A stretch of DNA of 17,982 nt from assembly GCA_030045295.1 (NCBI GenBank), contig JASIGD010000237.1, positions 1 through 17,982 of the forward strand, given 5' to 3'. This DNA is from Streptosporangiaceae bacterium. Its GTDB lineage: Bacteria > Actinomycetota > Actinomycetes > Streptosporangiales > Streptosporangiaceae. The notes below the pieces were generated by a model. The model searched no databases and was not told the DNA's origin. It saw only the letters and a list, made by a program, of their open reading frames with translations. The position numbers were made by a program, and so were the translations under genes. Positions 1-6,926 of the stretch are shown here, piece by piece (position 1 is the stretch's first letter; the number at the start of each line of letters is the position of its first letter).

Positions 1-469
1 CGGCGCGCTCCGCCAGCGGGACGCCGCGGGACGGGTTGGCCGGCACGTCCGCCGGGGCGGGGACGTGCAGCGCCCCGAGGAACCCGCCGACGGCGGCCGC
101 GGCTCCGTCCAGGTCGAAGGAGCTGGCCCGCGCCGCGGGCACGCCCGGCAGGTAGCGCACCACGCTCCACGGATACGGGTAACCGCAGGCGGGTACCCCG
201 GTCCGTTCTGGGTGCGGGATGGGCAGGGGCAGTCTCGGGGCGAGCCCGGGCAGCCAGCGCTGCTCATTCTTGATGATCTGCGCGCCGAGGGCGCGGCGTG
301 GTAGCCGTGCCACCAGCTCATCCCCGACCCGGTAGAGCTCGTTGTCCCAGCCGTTCGCGAGGAACCCCACCGGCAGCCGCGCGAGCTCAGGGTGCTGATC
401 GGCGAGCAGCCGCCGGACGAGATCCGCCGACACCTCGACGTCAGCGGCCGGCATCCGGTTCACAGCCAC
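1..469 (-). CDS. Aminoglycoside phosphotransferase (APH) family kinase, partial
   Basis: This open frame starts near 469 on the minus strand and leaves the window at position 1, so only the N-terminal ~155 residues are visible. The translation contains GFLANGWDNELYRVGDELVARLP, typical of the first strands of the APH/choline-kinase fold (the N-lobe nucleotide-binding loop and the strand before the invariant lysine). A KNEQRWLP helix follows, then the linker PYPWSVVRYLPG that leads into the C-lobe. Family members transfer phosphate from ATP to a hydroxyl of a small molecule; many actinobacterial members are not true aminoglycoside-resistance enzymes and the substrate cannot be predicted. The catalytic HGD loop lies outside the window. 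GTG codons at 469 and 463 and an ATG at 454 are in frame; an AGG-containing stretch about 10 nt upstream favours a GTG. It is divergent from the STAS gene. Confidence 0.8.
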   Translation of the reverse strand, partial: MAVNRMPAADVEVSADLVRRLLADQHPELARLPVGFLANGWDNELYRVGDELVARLPRRALGAQIIKNEQRWLPGLAPRLPLPIPHPERTGVPACGYPYPWSVVRYLPGVPAARASSFDLDGAAAAVGGFLGALHVPAPADVPANPSRGVPLAERA

Positions 470-1007
470 AACGATTAATCCTGCCTCGAGGGCTCTCTCG
501 GCTCAGCTCCGGCTCGCCGGAAACAAGTACCGCTGTCCGTTCTGAAAATCTTTTATTTTCCCGAACGGGCCGTGGTTTCTGCGTCCCTCCTCAGCCTGCC
601 GCCCAGGCCGGGCCGGAGGCTAGGCCCGAAACCCGTGCGGGGAATCTCAACGGGCAGGCACGTCCCTGCCGTCCGCGCCCTGTCCGCTGAGGTCATCTCA
701 TTGAGTGGTGCCGGCCGGTACCTGCGAGCCCCTGAGGTCGTTCGGGCTGGGCGCCGGGGACCAAGGACTCTAAAGCTTGGTGCCTTTACGCCGGACGCTG
801 ATAGTACGGCATCGGCCTGGGCGCTGGAGGTGGCCATGGCCTGCGGATATGCCAGACGCACGCTAGCTGTGAGGCGGCTCGCTGGAGCCGAGATCGCAGT
901 GCTGCGCGCTGGCCCGCCCCGTCGCCTGATGGACAGTCGGCCCGCCTGTACCAGGCCACAGGCGTCCCGGCGCGCGCCGCCGATCGCGCCTCCCGCTGGT
1001 CGTTGTC
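470..1007. other. 538-bp intergenic region between divergent genes
   Basis: No convincing gene was seen. The short open frames here have actinobacterial-shadow composition (Arg/Pro/Ala-rich) and no good ribosome-binding sites. The stretch at about 530-562 is relatively AT-rich and may carry promoter elements for the leftward kinase gene. At 760-781 there is an inverted repeat, ACCAAG-N10-CTTGGT, and the overlapping GGGACCAAGGACTC (757-770) partly resembles the DosR/DevR box. Both are only candidates. Confidence 0.4.
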
Positions 1008-1841
1008 ATGGCTAACGGCATATGCCCGGTGCAGTGGACGGGCCAGCAGGCGGTGGTTACGCTTCCGGAGCACATCGACAATTCCAACGCCGACCAGATC
1101 AGCGAGCAGCTGCTGTGGATCATTAACCGCGGCGCGGGCGTGCTGATCGCGGACCTGACCGGGACTGTTTCCTGCGATTACTCCGGCGCGGACGCTCTGG
1201 CCCGCGCCCACCGCCGTGCCCTGGCGAGCGGGACCGAGCTGCGGCTGGTGGTCACCGCGCATGTCGTCCGCCGGGTGCTCAGCCTCAGGGGCCTTGACCG
1301 GCTGGTCGCGGTCTACCCAGACTTGGACGGAGCCGTCGCCGCCGGAGCTGAACGCCGTGAGCTGGCCGGCGAGCAGACAACCCCGGTCGCATACGGCGCA
1401 GCCCCCGCCGAGGACCTGCTGGCCCTGACAGTTGACAGCATCTTCAACGTTGGCCTGATCTTGCAGACCGCCATCGACCTGCCCCCCGACATCACCGCGC
1501 AGCGCATTACCGAAGCCCTGCAACGCCTCGACGACGTAGTGCGGGAGATCCGCGGTCACGTGTTCGCTCAACGCGGCCGCAGTGTCGAGGCCGGCGTGGC
1601 CGAGGCGCCTTCCCCGTGCCTGCTAGAGCGCTCAGCGCGGGCCATGGACCTGCAAAGGCGCGTAGCGCAAGCAGCGCGCGCCGTGCAGTCAACCGCGGCC
1701 GACACCGCGGCGCTGCTGGAGCGACAGGCCGACCTTATCGGTCATCCCACCCGCATCGACTATCCAGCCGACATCAAACGGTGGCGGGCCATTGCCGACC
1801 AGGCAGCGCAAATGGCCGAACGCTGCGAGCAGCACCCGTGA
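1008..1841 (+). CDS. STAS-domain protein with DevS-like (HisKA_3-type) helical C-terminus
   Basis: This is a 277-residue soluble protein. Residues ~5-112 read as a STAS domain (anti-sigma-factor antagonist type), with a strand VLIADLTG followed by CDYSGADAL (56-64). That matches the usual D-S-S-G segment where the phosphorylated serine lies (here S59). Residues ~138-187 (IFNVGLILQTAI, then RLDDVVREIRGHVFA) look like the dimerisation helices of DevS/NarL-type histidine kinases, where a GLxLQ helix and an LDxxIRxIRxxIF helix pair. The phosphoacceptor histidine is absent and no ATPase domain follows. The remaining ~90 residues are predicted helical. The role is probably partner-switching or stress signalling, by inference. 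The ATG is the first plausible start, but no clear Shine-Dalgarno precedes it, so a start upstream or leaderless initiation is possible. It appears monocistronic. Confidence 0.75.
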   Translation: MANGICPVQWTGQQAVVTLPEHIDNSNADQISEQLLWIINRGAGVLIADLTGTVSCDYSGADALARAHRRALASGTELRLVVTAHVVRRVLSLRGLDRLVAVYPDLDGAVAAGAERRELAGEQTTPVAYGAAPAEDLLALTVDSIFNVGLILQTAIDLPPDITAQRITEALQRLDDVVREIRGHVFAQRGRSVEAGVAEAPSPCLLERSARAMDLQRRVAQAARAVQSTAADTAALLERQADLIGHPTRIDYPADIKRWRAIADQAAQMAERCEQHP

Positions 1842-2132
1842 CTCGGCGGCTACAGCGCGGCTGACCTTGGCGCGAGGCCGGACGCCGCGCCCGGTACGGG
1901 CCGTACACGGCGTCGTACACGGTCCAGATCGCGGAGGTCTCTCGCGGCTAACCGACGACTTTTCGCCCTCGCTCGCCATCTGCAAGTGCCGAAAGAGGGA
2001 ACTTGGTCCCTACCGCGCAGTTGTCAGCTGCCTTGAAATAACGGCCACGGTCCACGTGAGCGGACTTCGCAGGCTGGGCGGCAACTTCCGGACAAGCCCC
2101 GCCAGAGCGACCGACACAGTAAGGCGGCGATC
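1842..2132. other. Intergenic region with palindrome and repeats upstream of the PPOX gene
   Basis: No gene was recognised in these 291 bp. It contains a 13-bp palindrome GTACGG-G-CCGTAC (1894-1906) followed by two copies of CGTACACGG with a 12-bp period (1902-1910 and 1914-1922). It also contains a separate 16-bp inverted repeat at 1996-2011, described on its own. Confidence 0.45.
1996..2011. promoter_or_regulatory. Candidate DosR/DevR-type box
   Basis: The inverted repeat AGGGAACTTGGTCCCT lies ~122 bp upstream of the PPOX start. Its core GGGAACTTGGTCCC matches 11 of 14 positions of the mycobacterial DosR core GGGACTWWAGTCCC, including the outer GGGA/TCCC arms. PPOX-type proteins are frequent members of dormancy or hypoxia regulons in actinobacteria, which fits. 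It could also be an unrelated operator or a chance repeat. Confidence 0.35.
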
Positions 2133-3062
2133 ATGATGGATCACGGAGCTGCGGGGCGCGAGCACCAGAAGGCACCGCACGTGGATGGTCTCGCCCTGGA
2201 AGAACTGTCAAAGGCGGAATGCCTGCGGCTGATGGCCACCGAAGCGGTTGGCCGGATCTGCTACAGCCGGCAGGCCCTGCCGGCCGTCGAGCCGGTGAAC
2301 TTCGCGCTCTACGACAGCGCGATCGTGATCAGGACCGATGCTGGCAGCAAGCTCGCGGCGGCGACCCGCCGCGCAGTTGTGGCGTTCGAGGCCGACGACA
2401 TTAACCCGGCCACCCGGTCCGGCTGGAGCGTCACAGCGGTCGGGCAGGCCGAGGAGGTCACCGATCGCCGAGAAATCGTCAGGCTGGAAAAGCTCGGTCT
2501 GGAATCATGGGCCGGGGGTACTCGGGAGCATTTCGTCCGCATCGTGCCAAGTTTGGTGACCGGCCGGAGGCTGCGGCCGATCGCGGAGCCGGGGAACCAT
2601 GATCCTTCCCGGATGCGCCCTGGCACGTTGCCACCGACCTTACCGCCTCACAGCGGTACGACCTCCAACCTCGCAGGTGTGGACTTGCGGCCCGGCCCTT
2701 TTCACCCGCGCCAGGGCCACCCGGCCAGCTGGTCCGCGGACGTGCAGCCGCTGGACCCTATTCCATGCAGTGCAGCGAACAGCAGGAGCAGCACGCCAGG
2801 GATGAGAAGCGCGGCGCTGGCCAGCACAACACCGAGGAGGGTGAGCACCGCGCCAGTGAACAGCAATATAAGCCGCCAGCGCCGCCGCGCGGCTCGCGCG
2901 AATCGCATTATCCTGCCGACGCGGGCAGCTGCATCCGGGCCGATGTCCGCGGGCGCATCGTGGACTGCACGGAGCACCAGGCCCCTCCTTCGTGCCGGGA
3001 GCCAGAGGCTCTGCCGAGAACTTACTCGTTCTCCTGTCTGCAGGATAACTGCCTCACGATGA
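2133..3062 (+). CDS. PPOX-family FMN/F420-binding protein with aberrant C-terminal read-on
   Basis: Residues ~22-149 are a clear pyridoxamine-5'-phosphate-oxidase-like split-barrel protein. The motifs are AVGRICYS (38-45), LPAVEPVNFALYD (49-61), IVIRTDAGSKL (64-74), VVAFEADDI (82-90), GWSVTAVGQAEEV (97-109), LGLESWAGG (121-129) and the usual family end HFVRIVPSLVTGRRL. Such proteins bind FMN or F420 and act as small reductases or redox-stress proteins; the substrate is unknown. Family members end soon after the GRRL motif (about 140-150 residues), but here the frame stays open for another ~155 codons. Those codons have low-complexity, shadow-like composition and lie over an oppositely oriented membrane-protein gene. 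One extra G in the GGGG run near 2591 would give a stop at 2600-2602. Start: ATG 2133 or 2136, with AAGGCGG upstream. The true coding region is probably 2133 to about 2602. Confidence 0.75.
   Translation: MMDHGAAGREHQKAPHVDGLALEELSKAECLRLMATEAVGRICYSRQALPAVEPVNFALYDSAIVIRTDAGSKLAAATRRAVVAFEADDINPATRSGWSVTAVGQAEEVTDRREIVRLEKLGLESWAGGTREHFVRIVPSLVTGRRLRPIAEPGNHDPSRMRPGTLPPTLPPHSGTTSNLAGVDLRPGPFHPRQGHPASWSADVQPLDPIPCSAANSRSSTPGMRSAALASTTPRRVSTAPVNSNISRQRRRAARANRIILPTRAAASGPMSAGASWTARSTRPLLRAGSQRLCRELTRSPVCRITASR
2702..2977 (-). CDS. Small integral membrane protein
   Basis: This 91-residue protein begins with a GTG at 2977 preceded by AAGGAGG with ~6-nt spacing, a near-ideal ribosome-binding site that fixes the start. 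After ~25 polar residues and a strongly basic stretch (RFARAARRRWR, ~25-35) come two hydrophobic segments at about 36-54 and 56-72, broken by a proline, as in a helical hairpin. The basic side would face the cytoplasm by the positive-inside rule. The C-terminal tail is short. No family or function is recognised. It lies opposite the dubious C-terminal half of the PPOX frame, and this strand is the more convincing one. It is downstream of, and in the same direction as, the 59-residue gene (108-bp gap), so it may share a transcript. Confidence 0.65.
   Translation of the reverse strand: MLRAVHDAPADIGPDAAARVGRIMRFARAARRRWRLILLFTGAVLTLLGVVLASAALLIPGVLLLLFAALHGIGSSGCTSADQLAGWPWRG
2999..3033. repeat. 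Two short inverted repeats between two minus-strand small genes
   Basis: GAGCC-AGA-GGCTC (2999-3011) is followed by GAGAAC-N6-GTTCTC (3016-3033). The second is a perfect 6-bp inverted repeat with a 6-bp spacer, the shape of a dimeric-regulator operator. Both lie just upstream of the ribosome-binding site of the membrane-protein gene. Neither has a T-run, so an intrinsic terminator is unlikely. Confidence 0.35.
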
Positions 3063-3085
3063 CCGGGACTGCCGAGTGCCGCGCC

Positions 3086-3265
3086 TCAGGGGCTGCCGCC
3101 CATCTGGTCGGTCAGCTCTTCGCGAGAGATTCCGTGCTTTTCGCCGAACTCCTCCAGCTGTTCCAGTGAGATCTTCTCTGGCAGCACTCGCGCGGCTTCG
3201 TCGGCTTCCTTTTCGTAACCCAGCCGACGCAGAAGTCTCACAAGCCACCTCCTGTCGTATGCCAT
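3086..3265 (-). CDS. Conserved-looking 59-residue hypothetical protein
   Basis: A small gene reading MAYDRRWLVRLLRRLGYEK at the N-terminus and ending HGISREELTDQMGGSP. It consists of a basic amphipathic helix (residues 5-18) followed by an acidic, helical segment (E/D/K/L-rich, ~19-45). The composition is unlike the Arg/Pro-rich antisense shadows and indicates real coding. The ATG at 3265 has AGGAGG 11 nt upstream. An in-frame GTG at 3241 (codon 9) has its own AGGAGG at ideal 6-nt spacing inside the gene, so the shorter 51-residue form is equally possible. I recall similar short actinobacterial proteins ending in MGGSP but cannot verify this, and the function is unknown. It is divergent from the methyltransferase gene. 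Confidence 0.7.
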   Translation of the reverse strand: MAYDRRWLVRLLRRLGYEKEADEAARVLPEKISLEQLEEFGEKHGISREELTDQMGGSP

Positions 3266-3335
3266 GGACCTAGTTTCCTCCTAGGCCGCCTCGCGCAGGT
3301 TCCGGGTGAACAAGTCGCTGTGCGATGCTGGTCGC

Positions 3336-4241
3336 ATGGTCGGCGAGGTCAGGTTCGAGCCCGACCTGTTCCGGGGCACCGCCGACTACTACGAGCGCTT
3401 CCGGCTCCCCTATCCCCACGCGATGATCACCGACCTCGCGCGCCGCGCCGCGCCGTCAGGGGGCGGCCGCCTGCTCGACCTGGCGTGCGGCACCGGCCAG
3501 CTCGCCTTCCCGCTGCGCGGCTGGTTCGCCGAAGTGTGGGCGGTGGACGCCGAATCCGACATGACCGACGTGGTCCGCGCCAAGGCGATCGCCTCCGGAG
3601 CGGCCTGCATCCGACCGGTGACCGCCAGCGCCGAGGATCTGCACGCCGGCCCGGGCAGCTTCGAGCTGATCGTGGTCGGTAACGCCTTCCACAGGCTCCG
3701 CCGCGCCCTGGTCGCGGAGCGTGCCTACGCCTGGCTCAAGCCGGGCGGGTGCCTCGCGCTGTGCTGGTCGACCGGCCCGTGGGCTGGCCACCAGGACTGG
3801 CAGCGGGCACTTGACCTGGTGCTGCGCAGATGGCGGGACGCTTTGGGCGCATCCGGCCGCGTTCCGCCGGGCTGGGACCAACCGAGGCAGCAGGACCCCG
3901 ACCACGACGTAGTGTCCCGCGCCGGGTTCGAGCCCGCCGGGCGCCACGAGTTCCCCGCCGAGCACCGCTGGACGGTCGTCGAACTCGCCGGGCTGATCCG
4001 GTCGACATCGTTCCTGCCGGCCTCGGTGCTCGCGAACCACGCCGCCGAGTTCGACGCCGACCTCACGGCCGAACTCAGCCGCCACGCGACCGACGGGCGC
4101 CTGACCGAAACGGTCGGCTTCGCCTACGAGCTGGCCCGCAAGCCAGAACGGCGCGTCGTACGTGCCACCGGCCCCGGTGCGCGCCCCCAAGCCCAGGCGC
4201 GTGCCCTGGCGCCGCAGCAACCCGCCGCCGCTGAACGATGA
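3336..4241 (+). CDS. Class I SAM-dependent methyltransferase
   Basis: This 301-residue cytosolic protein begins with VRFEPDLFRGTADYYERFR, the usual opening of a large actinobacterial methyltransferase group. Motif I is LLDLACGTGQLAFPL (46-60), followed by the acidic residue ending strand 2 (VDAES, D71) that binds the ribose hydroxyls of SAM. The GNAFHRL segment and the strand WLKPGGCLALCW are the later Rossmann motifs. The substrate is not predictable. The last ~30 residues (Arg/Pro/Ala/Gln-rich) are an unstructured tail. The start is taken at ATG 3336 because the conserved N-terminus begins there; an upstream in-frame GTG at 3306 would add 10 residues. It is divergent from the 59-residue gene with a 40-70 bp shared promoter region. 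Confidence 0.85.
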   Translation: MVGEVRFEPDLFRGTADYYERFRLPYPHAMITDLARRAAPSGGGRLLDLACGTGQLAFPLRGWFAEVWAVDAESDMTDVVRAKAIASGAACIRPVTASAEDLHAGPGSFELIVVGNAFHRLRRALVAERAYAWLKPGGCLALCWSTGPWAGHQDWQRALDLVLRRWRDALGASGRVPPGWDQPRQQDPDHDVVSRAGFEPAGRHEFPAEHRWTVVELAGLIRSTSFLPASVLANHAAEFDADLTAELSRHATDGRLTETVGFAYELARKPERRVVRATGPGARPQAQARALAPQQPAAAER

Positions 4242-4285
4242 CGGGCGCCGCCGCGACGGCGGTCGTTGGCGATAGTTCAAGATCC

Positions 4286-4321
4286 GTCAGCTGACCGATG
4301 TCTCTGGCTGCAGCTTGCAGC
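4286..4321. repeat. Short palindromes in the region upstream of the binding-protein gene
   Basis: A perfect 10-bp palindrome GTCAGCTGAC (4286-4295) is followed by a 5-bp-arm hairpin GCTGC-AGCTT-GCAGC (4307-4321). They lie ~50-80 bp after the methyltransferase stop and ~125 bp before the binding-protein start. They may belong to the methyltransferase 3' end or act as an operator; no T-run supports termination. The rest of 4242-4443 shows no gene and no recognisable riboswitch. Confidence 0.3.
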
Positions 4322-4443
4322 ACCATTTGTCGTGCAACGGGTACCGGGCGCCCGACACTCTGCTTGGGCCTTCCCGCGCGCACCCGCAGCGGGGGATCAG
4401 CACTGTCCGAGCCCTGCCCGCCCTGAGGAGGGAGGAACCCGCG

Positions 4444-5496
4444 ATGGCACGCAGGTTCGCGCGGGCTGTCCGGGTCGCGGAGATAATCGGCGCGGGGATG
4501 GCTGTCGCAATCTTGATCATCTTGTTCCTGCCCAGGTTTGCCGGGGGCGGGGACGCCGCCCCCTCCGTCATCGAGCAGCCGGACCTGAATGTCGCGGTGG
4601 TGCCCGCCGTCGATTCCGCCGGTTTCTTTGTCGCACTCCACGAGGGCTTGTTCGCGGCGCACGGTCTGCGCGTCACATTCATCCCGGCGGTCAGTTCCGA
4701 GACGGTCATCAACGCTCAGGCACTCGAGGAGCCGGGCGACCGGGTCGACATCTCCTGCGGCAACTACGTCAGCTACATCCAGGCGCAGGAAAACTACGAC
4801 CTGGGCAAGCGGCCTTCCTCGGCCAGCGAAGCCATGGTCGCCGCCGACCTGGACATCTTCGCCGAAGGCTCGGTAATGGAACCCGGAGCCCAGGGCCTGT
4901 ACGTGATGCCCGACTCCGGCATCCGGACCCTGGCCGGCCTCGAAGGCAAGGTCATCGGCGTCAACGCGCCCGGCAACATCCTCTACCTGCTGGCCGCCTC
5001 TGCGCTGGCCGATCACGGACTGAGCGTGTCCGCAGTACATTTCGCGTATTACCCGCTGCCTGAGATGGCCGCGATGCTCAAGGCCGGGAAGATCGCCGCG
5101 GCGGTGCTGCCCGAGCCGTTCGCCAGTCAGGCTCAGCTATCGATGGGCGTCACGCTGCTCGCGGACCTGGACGAGGGCGCCACCACCGCGTTCCCGATAC
5201 AGGGCTGTGCTGTCACTCGCCAGTGGGCTGGGCTGCATCCCGTGACGCTGGCCGCTTTCCGCGCCGCGTTCGAGCAGGGTCAGGAGATCGCGGATACCAA
5301 CCGGGCCGCTGTGGAACAGGCGATGGAGGCGCTGCCGACACCCCTTGGGGTCTCGAGGGTAACGGCGGCGGTGATGGCGCTGGATAGCTACCCGGTCGGG
5401 CCGGTCGACGCGGTGCGTGTCCAGCGGGTCGCCGACGTGATGCGGCAGTTCCTCGGCTTCCCCGCGTTCGACGTGAGGTCGATGATCAGCGGCTGA
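4444..5496 (+). CDS. ABC-transporter-type solute-binding protein (NMT1/ThiY-SsuA-like), membrane-anchored
   Basis: A 350-residue protein starting at ATG 4444, which has a strong GGAGGGAGGAACCC site just upstream. Residues 13-30 form one hydrophobic segment with no lipobox cysteine, so it is probably an N-terminal signal anchor with the binding domain outside the cytoplasm. The two-lobed binding-protein fold is suggested by LNVAVVPAVDSAGFFVALHEGLFAAHGL (49-76), the standard NMT1/ThiY opening strand and helix. Supporting segments are the ligand-loop region DRVDISCGNYVSYI, LAGLEGKVIGVNAPGN, and AAMLKAGKIAAAVLPEPFASQA. Relatives bind taurine, alkylsulfonates, nitrate or pyrimidine precursors, and the ligand here is unknown. 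No permease or ATPase gene is adjacent, so it is an orphan. It is convergent with the MFS gene (62-bp gap). Confidence 0.8.
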   Translation: MARRFARAVRVAEIIGAGMAVAILIILFLPRFAGGGDAAPSVIEQPDLNVAVVPAVDSAGFFVALHEGLFAAHGLRVTFIPAVSSETVINAQALEEPGDRVDISCGNYVSYIQAQENYDLGKRPSSASEAMVAADLDIFAEGSVMEPGAQGLYVMPDSGIRTLAGLEGKVIGVNAPGNILYLLAASALADHGLSVSAVHFAYYPLPEMAAMLKAGKIAAAVLPEPFASQAQLSMGVTLLADLDEGATTAFPIQGCAVTRQWAGLHPVTLAAFRAAFEQGQEIADTNRAAVEQAMEALPTPLGVSRVTAAVMALDSYPVGPVDAVRVQRVADVMRQFLGFPAFDVRSMISG

Positions 5497-5558
5497 CGGC
5501 AAGCTCGTCGGGCTCGTTCGCAGACAGGACGTCGGTGCAGGCTGACACCGGAGGTCTC

Positions 5559-6878
5559 TCAGCGGACGCTTTTAATCTGCCACACCCCGATCGCAGCGGC
5601 GATGGCCACCACCGCGGTCGCCCCGAACAGGGCCGGGTAGCCCGCCAGCGAGACGAGCGGGGCCGCGATCAGCGCGCCGATGGCGCCCGGGCAGACGATG
5701 GCGATGTTGATGATGCCGAGATCCTTGGCGCGGTCGTGGGCCTTCGGCAGGACCTGCGTGATCAGCGCCTGATCGACCGCGATGTAGGCGCCGTAGCCCA
5801 TGCCGAACAGCACCGCCGCGAGCAACGCAGACGGCCACGTCTCCCAGAACGTCAGCGACAGCGCGGCCGCCGCCATCAGCAGGCCGGAAACGGTGACCAT
5901 CATCTTGCGACGGCCGCGGCGGTCGGAGATGATCCCGCCGACGATCGAGGTGACCACCACGCAGCCTGTGTAGATCAGGATCAGGATGAGCAGGCCGTCT
6001 GCGGCGGTCTGGCCGGGGAACAGCCGCGAGTAGTGCACCGCGTCGCGCAGGAAGTAGAGCAGGTAGAGGGTGCCCATGGCTATGGCCAGGCTGGTCAGGA
6101 AGCGGGTCAGCCAGGCCCAGCCGAAATCGGGGTGCTCGCGCGGGCTCAGCCAGTAGGAGGAGGCTACCCGGCGCCAGGAGAAGGGCTGGCGGTCCTGCGG
6201 TGCGAGCGGATAGTCGGGGGTGAACAGCACGAACGGCACCGCCAGCACCACCATCAGCACCGCGAGCGTGATGTAGCCGGTGACCAGGTCCTGGCCGAGG
6301 ACGTCCACGACCAGGACGGTGCCCAGGACCAGGCCGAGCGCGATCGGCATGCCCACCCAGCCGGCCACCGTGGCACGCTGCCGCACCGGCACGTGGTCGG
6401 GGATCGCCGCGCTCAGCGTGGCGTACTCGCCGTTCTGGAAGGCGCAGAACAGGAACCACAGCAGGGCCACGCCGAGTACCGTGGCCTCCTTGGCCAGCAG
6501 CACCATGCAGACCGCGGCGAGCACGGCCATGGCGAGCGTCCACCGATGCCGCCGCCCGCTGAACCGGCCCGCCCGCCCGCCGTGCGTGGTGCGGTCGGAC
6601 AGCGCGCCCACGAACGGGGTGGCCAGGGCCGAGGAGATGGCCCCGACTCCGGTGACGACCGCGAGTGCGACGATCTTGTGTCGCGGCGTAATGTCCTGCA
6701 ACTGAAGCGCGAGCATGACTTGCAGCGGCGTCTGGGCCGCCATCCACATACCCAGGCTGGCCAGGGTGAGACCGACGATCCAGCGGTACCGTACGTACTG
6801 GGTCGGTTCGGCCAGCGCGAGCGACCCTACATCCGGCTGACCGATCGTCTGATCCCTCATGGCTGGATCATGACGCAT
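5559..6878 (-). CDS. MFS transporter
   Basis: This 439-residue polytopic membrane protein has hydrophobic segments throughout, consistent with 12 transmembrane helices. The signature loop between helices 2 and 3 reads PFVGALSDRTT, and the equivalent in the second half is GGIISDRRGRRKMM. These are the two MFS motif-A copies expected of a full-length transporter. The central cytoplasmic loop (PDYPLAPQDRQPFSWRR) separates the halves. The role would be proton- or ion-coupled export or uptake of a small molecule; the substrate cannot be predicted. ATG codons at 6878 and 6860 are both possible starts; only a weak GGCGGG lies before the first. It is divergent from the thioesterase with 48 bp between them and convergent with the binding-protein gene. 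Confidence 0.88.
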   Translation of the reverse strand: MRHDPAMRDQTIGQPDVGSLALAEPTQYVRYRWIVGLTLASLGMWMAAQTPLQVMLALQLQDITPRHKIVALAVVTGVGAISSALATPFVGALSDRTTHGGRAGRFSGRRHRWTLAMAVLAAVCMVLLAKEATVLGVALLWFLFCAFQNGEYATLSAAIPDHVPVRQRATVAGWVGMPIALGLVLGTVLVVDVLGQDLVTGYITLAVLMVVLAVPFVLFTPDYPLAPQDRQPFSWRRVASSYWLSPREHPDFGWAWLTRFLTSLAIAMGTLYLLYFLRDAVHYSRLFPGQTAADGLLILILIYTGCVVVTSIVGGIISDRRGRRKMMVTVSGLLMAAAALSLTFWETWPSALLAAVLFGMGYGAYIAVDQALITQVLPKAHDRAKDLGIINIAIVCPGAIGALIAAPLVSLAGYPALFGATAVVAIAAAIGVWQIKSVR

Positions 6879-6926
6879 CCCGCCACATCACGGTAGTGAA
6901 CCGCCCAGCAGTTTTCGGAGGCTGCG

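Noticed and set aside
786..1571. 261-codon minus-strand open frame over the STAS gene
   Set aside because: The plus strand gives a clear STAS domain; the minus translation shows no fold and no good ribosome-binding site.
4315..4443. Upstream 43-codon extension of the binding-protein gene
   Set aside because: It would bury the signal anchor behind an Arg/Pro-rich stretch, while ATG 4444 has a strong ribosome-binding site.
4350..4443. TPP-type riboswitch upstream of the ThiY-like gene
   Set aside because: CTGAGG and GGAACC elements occur, but the conserved TPP aptamer strings and their pairing are absent.
5535..6896. 453-codon open frame on the plus strand opposite the MFS gene
   Set aside because: The His/Gln/Arg/Gly-rich translation is typical of the antisense of a hydrophobic membrane-protein gene; no start signal or domain.
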